Assembly (NCBI RefSeq): GCF_030845995.1
Contig: NZ_CP132719.1
Location: 2,480,001-2,544,000, forward strand
Reading direction: 5' to 3'
DNA length: 64,000 bases
From: Geothrix sp. 21YS21S-4
GTDB lineage: Bacteria > Acidobacteriota > Holophagae > Holophagales > Holophagaceae
A model generated the notes under the pieces. The model made no database searches. It worked only from the letters and a program-made list of their open reading frames with translations, and was not told the origin of the DNA. The position numbers were made by a program, and so were the translations under genes. Shown here piece after piece: positions 49,700 through 58,573 of the stretch (position 1 is the stretch's first letter; each line of letters starts with the position of its first letter).

Positions 49700-50143
49700 T
49701 CAGCGTTCGTGGCGGATCTCCGCCACGAACTCCAAGGGGAAGCGCCGCCCGGCGAGGGCGTCGTCCAGGCAGCGCAGCACCCAGCCCGACCGCAGGGGTG
49801 CGGCGACCAGTTCCTCGCGGGTGAGCCAGTGGCACCGCAGGATGTCCGGATCCTCCGGCGCGGCCTCGGCGCCTTCGGGCACCGTGCCCGTGAAGCAGAC
49901 GCGGAGATAGTCCTTCCCGTTGGCCGCCCGCAAGGGATAGAGCCCCACGATGGCGTCGGGCGCGAAGGCCAGGCCCGTCTCCTCGCGCACCTCGCGCCGG
50001 ACGGCGTCGAGGACGGATTCGCCGGGTTCCACATGCCCGGCGGGCTGGTTGATCACGGGGAGGCCGGTGACCTTGTCGGGCTCTTCCACCACCAGGAAGC
50101 GGCCCTGGCGCTCGATGACGGCGGCGACGGTGAGGGCCCACAT
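49700..50143 (-). CDS. Nudix hydrolase (NudJ-like)
   Basis: A 147-aa Nudix phosphohydrolase with the complete Nudix box GHVEPGESVLDAVRREVREE TGL (GX5EX7REUXEEXGU, residues about 37-59). Overall it resembles NudJ-type enzymes, which act on nucleotides and thiamine-precursor phosphates. ATG 50143 is close to the DUF4337 stop, so the two are likely co-transcribed. Confidence 0.9.
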   Translation of the reverse strand: MWALTVAAVIERQGRFLVVEEPDKVTGLPVINQPAGHVEPGESVLDAVRREVREETGLAFAPDAIVGLYPLRAANGKDYLRVCFTGTVPEGAEAAPEDPDILRCHWLTREELVAAPLRSGWVLRCLDDALAGRRFPLEFVAEIRHER

Positions 50144-50145
50144 GC

Positions 50146-50676
50146 TCAGGCCGGCAGGAAGAGGAGGAAGCCGTTGAGGAAGTAGACGATGCCCACCGCG
50201 CCGACCGCCAGGCCCAGCCAGTAGACGGGCTTCTGCTTCAGGAGGGCGGCGATGGACGACAGCAGGATGGCGATCTGGAGGAAGATCACCGCCAGCCCGA
50301 AGGCCGCGCCGTGCTTCTGAGCGTCGGCCTTCGCGTCCTCGAAGCGCCGCGCCTCCTTCTGGATCTCCGCCTTCTCCGCGTCGTACTTGGCGGCCTTCCG
50401 TTCGACGTCGGCCAGGCTCTGCTCCAGAAGAGCGACCGCCGGCTTGGGAGCCAGCGCGATCTCCCGCTTCAGGCGCAGGGCCTCCAGTTCGTAGAGGTTT
50501 CCCTTGATGCCCTTGGCTTGGTAGTAGGCCCACTGATCGGAGGCCTGGCTCTGGCTCAGGACCGTCCGCGTGGAGTGCCCGCCGCCCTTGAACGTGGCGA
50601 GGGTCGCGCAGACCGCGAGCATCACCGTCGTCAGCGCCAGCAGGTTCAGCCAGGGTTCCTTCTTGTCGTCGCTCAT
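50146..50676 (-). CDS. DUF4337 membrane protein
   Basis: A 176-aa protein with an N-terminal TM helix (LNLLALTTVMLAVCATLATF), a long coiled-coil (ALLEQSLADVERKAAKYDAE KAEIQKEARRFEDAKADAQK) and two C-terminal helices. The arrangement and the conserved SQASDQWAYYQAKGIK match DUF4337. Function unknown. Confidence 0.88.
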   Translation of the reverse strand: MSDDKKEPWLNLLALTTVMLAVCATLATFKGGGHSTRTVLSQSQASDQWAYYQAKGIKGNLYELEALRLKREIALAPKPAVALLEQSLADVERKAAKYDAEKAEIQKEARRFEDAKADAQKHGAAFGLAVIFLQIAILLSSIAALLKQKPVYWLGLAVGAVGIVYFLNGFLLFLPA

Positions 50677-50705
50677 GGATCCACGATTACCACGAAGCGG
50701 GCGGA

Positions 50706-51890
50706 TCATTCCCAGCGGCGGTCGTCCAGCCGATAGCGGTGGCGGAGGTCGCGGCGGGTGCCCGGAAAGACGTCCGCGCGGCGGGCCTCCTCCTCCGCCT
50801 CCCGGAAGCGGTCGCGCAGCCCGTCCACGGCCTGCCGGAGCCCGGCTCCGCGCGCTTCCCGCCCCTTCACCGACTCGCCCTGGAGGGCGCCCCTCTCCCA
50901 GAACGCGTAGAAATTCCGGTCGAAGGTGCCCACCGCTCGCCCCTCCCAGTCATAGGTGAGGAAGGAGGCGAAGGCCGATTCCAATTGGTCGGCGCCCCGG
51001 GCGATGGCTTCCAGCCGCGCGGCGTAGCGGCGGGTGCCCTCCTCCCGCAGCCGGTCCGTCTCGCTGGGGCCGGCGCCGGGGAGGAGCGCCTTCATGCCTT
51101 CGTCGGGCCCGGAGGGGACGAACGCCAGTTGCAAGGGCTTCCCGTCCAGCAGCGCTCGGGCGTGGTCGATGGCCACAGCGAAGTTCAGGCCCTGGCTGCC
51201 GCGAAAACCCATGGTGGTGATCCCCACCGCGCGACCCGCGCGGTCCACCAACGGGCCGCCGCTGTTTCCGGGGTTGAGGGCGGTGTCCGTCTGGAGGACC
51301 ACCACGCGGTCCAGGCGGCGGAGGCTGCTGACGATGCCGCGGGTGACCGTGTTCTGAAGCAGCCCGAGGGGCGTGCCGACGGCGAGGACTTCCTGACCCG
51401 GGCGCACCTCCTGGACGGTGCCCAGCGGCAGGAACGCGCGCTCAGGACCGGGCTGCATCAGGTGGAGTACCGCCAGATCGTAGCCCGCGGCGGTGGCCTC
51501 GATGCGGGCGTCCAGGACGCTGCCGTCGGCGAGGCGTAGCTTCACGTAGCTCCGACCCACGATGACGTGGTGGTTCGTCAGGAGTCGATCGCGGCCCACG
51601 AAGAAGGCGCTTCCGCTCCGGCCCGAGCCCGTCTCCACCATCACCACGGCGGGCAGGACGCGCGCCACCACGTCCTCGGTGGAGGGCGCCGCGGACGTGG
51701 CGCTCCCGGCGGGTTCAGGCGCGGGAACTTCCGGAAGCGGAGGCTGGGGCGCCGCCGCGGGAGCCGAAAAAGCGGGCGCGGGGCGCCGCCCCTCCCGCCA
51801 CCGGACGAGGCCCGCGCCCCCCGCCGCGGCCAGAGCCACGGCAGCGACAAACGCGAGGGGCGTCCACGGAGAGCGGGAGGAGTCGGCCAT
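50706..51890 (-). CDS. Membrane-anchored trypsin-like (S1C) serine protease
   Basis: A 394-aa DegP/HtrA-like protein with an N-terminal TM anchor (PLAFVAAVALAAAGGAGLV) and a Pro/Ala-rich linker. The trypsin fold follows, with the triad His in LTNHHVIV, Asp in GYDLAVLHL, Ser in LNPGNSGGPLV. A 130-residue charged helical C-terminal region replaces the usual PDZ domains. The lack of PDZ suggests a different way of selecting substrates. The start at MADSSRSPW is the only one that keeps the anchor. Confidence 0.92.
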   Translation of the reverse strand: MADSSRSPWTPLAFVAAVALAAAGGAGLVRWREGRRPAPAFSAPAAAPQPPLPEVPAPEPAGSATSAAPSTEDVVARVLPAVVMVETGSGRSGSAFFVGRDRLLTNHHVIVGRSYVKLRLADGSVLDARIEATAAGYDLAVLHLMQPGPERAFLPLGTVQEVRPGQEVLAVGTPLGLLQNTVTRGIVSSLRRLDRVVVLQTDTALNPGNSGGPLVDRAGRAVGITTMGFRGSQGLNFAVAIDHARALLDGKPLQLAFVPSGPDEGMKALLPGAGPSETDRLREEGTRRYAARLEAIARGADQLESAFASFLTYDWEGRAVGTFDRNFYAFWERGALQGESVKGREARGAGLRQAVDGLRDRFREAEEEARRADVFPGTRRDLRHRYRLDDRRWE

Positions 51891-51942
51891 CGGACATCCG
51901 GAGAGATGGCCCCAGCCTGACAGGCCTCGGCTCCGAACGCAG

Positions 51943-51969
51943 CAGGGCCCGGGACGAACCCGGGCCCTG
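51943..51969 (-). terminator. Hairpin after ahcY
   Basis: An 11-bp perfect stem (CAGGGCCCGGG / CCCGGGCCCTG) with a 5-nt loop, 14 nt after the ahcY stop on the minus strand. No T run follows, so it may be a weak or Rho-assisted terminator. Confidence 0.5.
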
Positions 51970-51983
51970 GGGGTGCGGAGCGG

Positions 51984-53381
<1,398 letters not shown>

Positions 53382-53446
53382 GGGGCACCTCCATGAAGGA
53401 CCGGGACGAAGCGGAAGACCCACCTCATCGACCCGGAGCGGGTTGA

Positions 53447-53517
53447 GGTGAGCGCCGTTCAGAAAGGGGGCCGAGCCTGGGATTTTCCGCGCGGAAATCC
53501 TGCAGCGCTCCTCGGAC
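53447..53517 (-). promoter_or_regulatory. S-adenosylhomocysteine (SAH) riboswitch
   Basis: On the minus strand, 65 nt upstream of ahcY, the conserved elements appear in order: CCGAGGAGCGCTGC, a hairpin (GATTTCC / GGAAAATC), CCAGGCTCGG and AACGGCGCTCACC. CCGAG pairs with CTCGG and GAGCGCTG with the CGGCGCTC strand of the pseudoknot, as in the known SAH aptamer. It should turn ahcY on when SAH builds up. Very strong match by pattern. Confidence 0.93.
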
Positions 53518-53575
53518 TTTTCCAGGGTAATCGGTTCTGTAGAGACGCGGAAAAGATTTGGGATCAGGTTTTTAA

Positions 53576-53735
53576 ACATGTCATTCTATAAAAATTCATC
53601 TAAATAAAAATATATAACATAATTTAATTAATAACAGTAATTATAAAAATATAAATAATTTATGTCATTAAATAGTTACATAATAAAAAATAATAAATTT
53701 ACAAATAACAATATATAAGCACTTAAAAATAGGCA
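53576..53735. other. Extremely AT-rich intergenic block
   Basis: About 160 bp composed almost only of A and T with isolated C/G, in a GC-rich genome. It lies between the divergent ahcY riboswitch promoter and the ComEA/prepilin operon. Short runs such as AATTTAATTAATAA and TATATAAGC are present; no reading frame or RNA is evident. It may be a UP element or a binding site for a nucleoid protein. Confidence 0.7.
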
Positions 53736-53775
53736 CGATCTTCGATTCCTCCTGGCTGCCTGAAAGGAGGCATCC

Positions 53776-54087
53776 ATGTCGAACCCCCTCTCTTCCCTGG
53801 TCCTGGCTCTCGCCTTGGCCCTTCCCCTCCCCGCCGCGGCGACCCGCGCGGCTCACGCTCCCCAGCGGCCGGTGAATCTCAACACCGCGTCCGTCACGGA
53901 GTTGATGCAGCTGCCCCGGATCGGACAGAAGACCGCGGAGCGCATCGTCGCCTTCCGCAAACAGCACGGGGGCTTTCAGCGGCCCGAGGAGCTGATGAAC
54001 GTCAAAGGGGTCGGCGAGAAGTCCTACGCCCGGCTCAAGCCCTTCCTGTCCATCTCCTCCGCGCCCCGCGCGGCCGGCGCGAAGTAG
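53776..54087 (+). CDS. ComEA-like helix-hairpin-helix protein
   Basis: A 103-aa exported protein with a signal peptide (PLSSLVLALALALPLPAAA) and a tandem helix-hairpin-helix DNA-binding domain: PVNLNTASVTELMQLPRIGQ and ELMNVKGVGEKSYARLKPFL. This is the ComEA C-terminal form without a TM anchor. It starts an operon with prepilin-like genes and radC and follows GGAGG. It could bind incoming DNA. Confidence 0.9.
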   Translation: MSNPLSSLVLALALALPLPAAATRAAHAPQRPVNLNTASVTELMQLPRIGQKTAERIVAFRKQHGGFQRPEELMNVKGVGEKSYARLKPFLSISSAPRAAGAK

Positions 54088-54097
54088 GGAGGGCGCC

Positions 54098-54598
54098 ATG
54101 ATTCCGGGCTGCCGCCGCTCGCAGCGGGGAACCTCCTTGCTGGAATTCACCCTGACGATGAGCATCGCCGCTCTCCTCGCCGGAGCGGGCCTCTCCCAGC
54201 TCGATTCCGGCGCCACGGAGCTATCCGCGGCCCAGGATGAGATCTGCGGCAGCCTGGATCAGGCCTTCAACCTCGCCCGGGCCCGGGGCACCAACGTCAC
54301 CGTCGCCCTGGGAAAGGCTACAGGAGCCGGCGAGCACCTCCCGGTGCAGGTGGGCCGGCGCGTGAAGTGGGGAAAGCCCGCCAACATCCCGATGCCGCCG
54401 GACATGGACGAAGGCAGCGTCGCCGCCGCCACCGGCGAGTCCCACGCGCTGTTCACCGTCACCCCTCGCCACACAGCTCTGGCCGGCGCGTGGTTCCTCA
54501 ACGACGGGCGGGACGCCCTGTGCATGCGCCTGTCGGGGCACGGGCGCCTCCAGGTCCTGCGGTGGCGCCGGGAACGCCAGAAGTGGACGAGGGCGTGA
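54098..54598 (+). CDS. Type IV pilin-like (GspH/FimT-type) protein
   Basis: A 166-aa prepilin. The N terminus (RRSQRGTSLLEFTLTMSIAA) has a prepilin-peptidase site after Gly 11, Glu at +5 and the hydrophobic helix. A GspH/FimT-like C-terminal domain carries paired Cys (DEICG, DALCM). It may be a minor pilin of a type IV pilus or pseudopilus. Confidence 0.85.
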   Translation: MIPGCRRSQRGTSLLEFTLTMSIAALLAGAGLSQLDSGATELSAAQDEICGSLDQAFNLARARGTNVTVALGKATGAGEHLPVQVGRRVKWGKPANIPMPPDMDEGSVAAATGESHALFTVTPRHTALAGAWFLNDGRDALCMRLSGHGRLQVLRWRRERQKWTRA

Positions 54599-55044
54599 TG
54601 CGCGCCCTGGCCACCTCCCTTCTCCAGCGGGTCGGATCCCTCGGCGCGCGCCTGATTCCGACTCCCCTCTGCGCGCCCCTCCGCGTCGCCACGCGGGAAC
54701 TCCGCCGCACCCTCCACCTCGCCTTCGGGCTGGCCGCCGCCCACGATCGGACGGTGATCCTGGAGCCCCACCGGGAGGCTTCGGCGGGAAGGATCTCCGT
54801 GCGCCTGCCGCAAGGGGTGCGCTGGGGACGGCCCGAACAGGTGCCGCTGCCGCCCAGCCTCGCGGACAGCGGGTGGTGGAGCGGCCATCCCCATCCCATC
54901 ACCGTCATGCCCCACGGCCGGGCCGCGGCGAACGTCTGGTTCCTCCACCACGGCCGGGAAGCCCTGTGCCTCCGCCTCGATCTGGCGGGATCCCTCGAAC
55001 TGCTCCGCTACCGGCCCCTGTGGCGCACGTGGACCCGCTGCTGA
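54598..55044 (+). CDS. Divergent paralogue of the preceding prepilin, without prepilin signal
   Basis: A 148-aa protein that aligns with the mature part of the previous gene: VKWGKPANIPMPP corresponds to VRWGRPEQVPLPP, and WFLNDGRDALCMRL to WFLHHGREALCLRL, followed by a similar WTR end. It lacks the Gly-x-x-x-x-Glu prepilin site and the hydrophobic stalk. It begins 1 nt inside the previous stop (TGATG), so it is translationally coupled. Confidence 0.7.
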   Translation: MRALATSLLQRVGSLGARLIPTPLCAPLRVATRELRRTLHLAFGLAAAHDRTVILEPHREASAGRISVRLPQGVRWGRPEQVPLPPSLADSGWWSGHPHPITVMPHGRAAANVWFLHHGREALCLRLDLAGSLELLRYRPLWRTWTRC

Positions 55045-55054
55045 AGGAAGCGCC

Positions 55055-55747
55055 ATGCGCATTCTCGATCTCTCCCCCGACCAGCGCCCCCGGGAACGCC
55101 TGCTGTCGGGCCACGGCGAGGGCCTCTCCGACGCCGATCTTCTCGCCCTCCTGTGGGGCTCCGGCCGCCCCGGTCAGAGCGCCGTGGAACTGGCCCAGGC
55201 CGTCCTGGGCCGCACCGGCGGACTGGCTGGCCTCATGGGCCTGGGCCTCCACGACTGGCTGGGCCAGCCCGGCCTCGGCCCCGCCAAGGCCGGCCAGTTG
55301 TGGGCCGCCCTCGAACTCGCCCGCCGCCGGGCCCGCGGTACCGAGCGCCTCCGCATCACCAGCCCCCGCGCCGCAGGCGACTACCTCCTGCCCCGCTGCC
55401 GCGGCTGGACCGAGGAGCGATTCGGCCTCCTCGCCCTCAACGCCAAAGGCGATCTCCTGGCCGAGCGACTCCTCAGCCAGGGGACCGCCACCGCCACCCT
55501 CATCAGTCCGAGGGAATTCTTCCGTGAAGCCCTCCGCTACGGCGCGACCACCGCCCTAGCCTTCCACAACCACCCGAGCGGCGATCCCACCCCCAGCCGC
55601 GAGGACACCCAACTCACCCGACGACTTTTCGCCGCGGGGGAATCGCTGGGCATCCCTTTGGCCGACCATCTCATTCTTGGGCATGACCGCTACCACAGCT
55701 TCCGGGCGGCGGAGGGGTGGGATCGGGAAGCAAGTAACCTCTTGTGA
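55055..55747 (+). CDS. radC: RadC family protein (JAB domain)
   Basis: A 230-aa protein with an N-terminal UPF0758/HhH-like region (LLSGHGEGLSDADLLALLWG) and a C-terminal JAB/MPN metallo domain with the zinc motif HNHPSGDPTPSRED and LADHLILGHDRYHSF. Its biochemical role is unresolved. It is the last gene before the phage-derived island and often sits at such sites. Confidence 0.93.
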   Translation: MRILDLSPDQRPRERLLSGHGEGLSDADLLALLWGSGRPGQSAVELAQAVLGRTGGLAGLMGLGLHDWLGQPGLGPAKAGQLWAALELARRRARGTERLRITSPRAAGDYLLPRCRGWTEERFGLLALNAKGDLLAERLLSQGTATATLISPREFFREALRYGATTALAFHNHPSGDPTPSREDTQLTRRLFAAGESLGIPLADHLILGHDRYHSFRAAEGWDREASNLL

Positions 55748-55815
55748 AGCTGGTCTATCGCGTCGCGCCAAGACTCTCGCCGATTCCACAATCCCTCGGA
55801 CCGCCCAAACAGGTG

Positions 55816-55844
55816 GATTCCGTGATTTGAATCCCCCTTTTTGC
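55816..55844 (+). repeat. 29-bp direct repeat, left copy (candidate attL)
   Basis: GATTCCGTGATTTGAATCCC and the next nine bases recur at 60157-60185 with one mismatch. The copies bracket about 4.3 kb of phage-like genes; the TTYGAATCCCCC core resembles a tRNA T-arm. Confidence 0.65.
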
Positions 55845-56095
55845 TGTGGCGCGTCAAAAAGAAAGCGCGTGGCGCCGTCAAAATGCTTGGAGCTTCCAAT
55901 CTTTTTGGCAATCCCCATCGCCGCCGCTGCTGCGCGGCGGTCAGCTTGAAGCCCGGGGAGGCTGAAGAGAGGGTTACCCATGGGCCCAGCGTCGGGCGCG
56001 ACTGAACATCAAAAAAAGTGAGCGGACGGCCCCAAAGGAGCGAGTCATGGACTCATCGAGGCCGGGCCACAGCGGATCACCCCACCAGATTTTCA

Positions 56096-56127
56096 TTAAG
56101 GCCCCAGAAATAATTCTGGGGCCTTAA
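56096..56127. terminator. Perfect hairpin, bidirectional terminator candidate
   Basis: Arms TTAAGGCCCCAGAA (56096-56109) and TTCTGGGGCCTTAA (56114-56127), 14 bp with a 4-nt loop. Tails are T/A-rich on both sides. Confidence 0.65.
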
Positions 56128-56481
56128 TTGGTGATGTCAGGTCAACGCAATAAATCTCTGATCAAGAAATATAAAATTTGAAGTATTTGCACTTTTGGTG
56201 GAGCCGCGTGGGGATTACCGTATTCGCGAGATGAACATTCAAACAAAATGAACAATTTTGATTTAAACTTAATTAAAAATAGCCATTTTCTTGCTTTATT
56301 GTTTGTGTGCACGAAACACCTCTTCTTATTTTTTTGTTACCAACAGAATAAGAGAGAGGCAAAATATATATGCGATTGCAATGTTTAACGCATTATCTAA
56401 TGTGATTAAACATGTCGAGTCAGACAACCACCTTCTCTGAGCTATTTTCTAGTCTATCACTAACGAGACGGTAGAGCCAGC

Positions 56482-57882
56482 CTACCGCGTCCGCGGCCAG
56501 AGCTGCCCAGCCCCAGGACGGGCCTGGCACATCCCCAAGCGCGTCCTGGGCCAGAGCTGGCCGCCGCGGTGGCGGCCGTTCATGTCGTAGAGCTTCTGGC
56601 CGTCCCGCCACAATTCCGGCTTGGGATCCTCCACACCCTTCAGCCAGACCACGCTGCCGTCGCCGTCCAGGTAGCTGAAGATCCCGTAGGGCTGCGCGAA
56701 GGCCGTGTCTTCCGCCCGCACCACGTAGTGGTCCGCGTAGGTGTAGACCCAGCCGCCAGCGCCGGCGTAGCGGGCTGTGGCGTAGGAGTCGCGGCTGGTG
56801 GCGCCGTAGGGATAGACGGACCACACGCGGGCCTGGGCGGCATCGCCCCACACGCCGGCCAGCTGGTGAATCTCAAGGCCCAGGTCCCGCTGCCAGGGGC
56901 CTTCGAAGGGGTGGATGGCGCCCCGGTCTGTGGCGTAGGCCCAGCCGCTGGTGTCGTAGATCCCCGCCCCCGTGTAGGTGTTGTAGCCCGCGTAGTGCCG
57001 CAGCCGGCCATAGGCGACCGCCGATTCGCTGCGGACCGCATTGAGGGCCACGGGCATGGCCGAGTAGAGCAGCAGGTCAAAGATTGTCCCCGTGAGGATC
57101 GACTGGGCGGGCCAATGCCAGTCCCCGTTTTCCGACATCGTGACGGACTGCCCAAACGAATTCCCGTACGACCCGCCCAGCAGCCTCTCGAAATTCATGA
57201 CGGGGTTGATGTTGTAGTCGGCGACGGATAGCTGCCTGAAATCCACATGCTCCGTGGCGTGGACCAACTCACCGCCGCCGCCGGGGCGGTAGGGTGCGAG
57301 GGCGCAGACGGCCGTCACCGTCTGGCTGGCGTAGTCGGTGTGGGAGCCGTAGTAGTCGCTGAACGTGCGCATGGAGATGCTGTTCACGCCATCCCAAATC
57401 CCATAGGTGAAGGGGGCGGAGAAGCTCGTGCTGGTGTAGCTGAAGGGGGCGTAGCCGGGGCCCGCGTAATTCACGGGCGCCTCAGCGGCGGGCGTGCTGA
57501 CTTCGTCCACGAGGATGAAGACACCCAGCCGGGTCTCCGGATCCACCCCGTCGAGTCGGTAGAGCCGAATTTCTTTCGGCATGACCCGGATCCCGTTGTT
57601 GACGCCGAGCCCGGCTGTGGTCCGCGCCCACCCGCAGATCAACTGGAGGTAGACCTGGTCGTCCCTGACCAGGATCCAGCTGCCCGGCCGGGGAATCATC
57701 GCGCCGCCGGCGTCGTAGAGCAGGCTATCCGGGACGCGGGCGTAGGTCTGGAATGTGTGGTGGATTGGGTCGCAGAGGTCGCGGTACTGGATCTCGAAGG
57801 TGCCGAACACGTCGCCCGCGCACTGCACCTTGAGCGTGAAGAGCCGCATCCCAATCGACGGCCCCGGGAGGTGAACGGGCAT
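56482..57882 (-). CDS. Putative phage tail/receptor-like protein
   Basis: A 466-aa protein rich in Gly, Tyr, Ser and Asp, with many short aromatic segments (YDTSGWAYATDRG, YAGAGGWVYTYADHY) as in phage tail fibre or exoprotein beta structures. The C terminus carries two copies of GQLWPRTR encoded by short direct repeats (56486-56505, 56539-56557). It lies 2 bp from the discoidin-like gene, same strand. I do not recognise a family; the phage assignment is from context and composition. Confidence 0.6.
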   Translation of the reverse strand: MPVHLPGPSIGMRLFTLKVQCAGDVFGTFEIQYRDLCDPIHHTFQTYARVPDSLLYDAGGAMIPRPGSWILVRDDQVYLQLICGWARTTAGLGVNNGIRVMPKEIRLYRLDGVDPETRLGVFILVDEVSTPAAEAPVNYAGPGYAPFSYTSTSFSAPFTYGIWDGVNSISMRTFSDYYGSHTDYASQTVTAVCALAPYRPGGGGELVHATEHVDFRQLSVADYNINPVMNFERLLGGSYGNSFGQSVTMSENGDWHWPAQSILTGTIFDLLLYSAMPVALNAVRSESAVAYGRLRHYAGYNTYTGAGIYDTSGWAYATDRGAIHPFEGPWQRDLGLEIHQLAGVWGDAAQARVWSVYPYGATSRDSYATARYAGAGGWVYTYADHYVVRAEDTAFAQPYGIFSYLDGDGSVVWLKGVEDPKPELWRDGQKLYDMNGRHRGGQLWPRTRLGMCQARPGAGQLWPRTR

Positions 57883-57884
57883 CG

Positions 57885-58502
57885 CTACTCCTCGTAGAAC
57901 GCCAGGTGCTGGAGGCCCACGTAGGGATTTCCGCCGTTGGCCGTGATGGTCAGGCGGTAGCGCGTGAACGCCGCCATGTTGAGCGTCCGGAACAACCTGG
58001 GCAGGAAGGGCACCCAGGCTTTGAGCGGGTGGGTGCGGGTGTCCAGCAGCGTCCAGGTGGACCCGTCGTTCGACCCTTCTAGCTTCCAGGCTGACAGCCA
58101 GCGCTCGATGTAGGTGTCGTTAGACCAAGGGACGATCGAGTAGGACCTGATGACCTTCGCCGTGGGGAACTCGTACTGGATCCAGGCGGGGACACCGGTC
58201 CCGTAGGTCACCCAGCCGGAGCGGGCGGCGTCAATGATGTCCTCGACCGCGACATCCCGGCATTCCCTATTAAGGACCTGGTGGAAGTAGGCATCGGAAT
58301 ACGCATGGGTTTCGGCGAGAGCCCGCAGGTTCACACCCCGGAGCTTCAGCAATGCCCGCATAGCCTCAGGCTTCAGAGACCCGTCCGGATTGATGCCCTG
58401 ACTGACCATCTGTTGGACGTCGGCCGCCGTGGCGAGGATGGATTGGACGCTTGGGGGCAGGCCGTAGGCCGCCCGCTTGCGCGCAGGTTTTTCGGGTAGC
58501 AT
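57885..58502 (-). CDS. Protein with N-terminal HTH-like segment and discoidin (F5/8C)-like domain
   Basis: A 205-aa protein. Residues about 30-80 (MRALLKLRGVNLRALAETHA, then YSDAYFHQVLNRE and VEDIIDAAR) resemble phage Ner/Nlp helix-turn-helix proteins. Residues about 90-205 (GVPAWIQYEFPTAKVIRSYS, AWKLEGSNDGSTWTLLDTRT, YRLTITANGG) match a discoidin/F5-8C carbohydrate-binding fold. ATG 58502 is preferred to a longer start. The combination is unusual; a tail-tip binding protein is the simpler reading. Confidence 0.65.
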   Translation of the reverse strand: MLPEKPARKRAAYGLPPSVQSILATAADVQQMVSQGINPDGSLKPEAMRALLKLRGVNLRALAETHAYSDAYFHQVLNRECRDVAVEDIIDAARSGWVTYGTGVPAWIQYEFPTAKVIRSYSIVPWSNDTYIERWLSAWKLEGSNDGSTWTLLDTRTHPLKAWVPFLPRLFRTLNMAAFTRYRLTITANGGNPYVGLQHLAFYEE

Positions 58503-58517
58503 CGTGGTCTCCAGTCC

Positions 58518-58567
58518 CCTTAGCAGACTAAGGCGGCATCTCCCTATCCTAGTCCACAAAGAGGACT
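58518..58567. promoter_or_regulatory. Candidate operators of the CI-like repressor
   Basis: Two dyads in the 71-bp gap between divergent genes: CCTTAG / CTAAGG (58518-58533, 4-nt spacer) and AGTCC / GGACT (58551-58567, 7-nt spacer). Position between the tail-like gene and the repressor gene fits operator function. Confidence 0.5.
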
Positions 58568-58573
58568 CGTCAA

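Larger units (their letters stand above)
55748..56481. other. Gene-free region at the left edge of the phage-like island
   Basis: About 730 bp without a convincing gene. It holds the left 29-bp direct repeat (55816-55844), a perfect 14-bp hairpin (56096-56127) and, from about 56130 on, an AT-rich tract that differs sharply from the flanking chromosome. Confidence 0.7.

Noticed and set aside
56420-56851. Minus-strand frame of 143 codons at the end of the tail-like gene
   Set aside because: It is a shadow frame of the 466-aa protein and has Arg/Leu/Gly-rich low-complexity composition.
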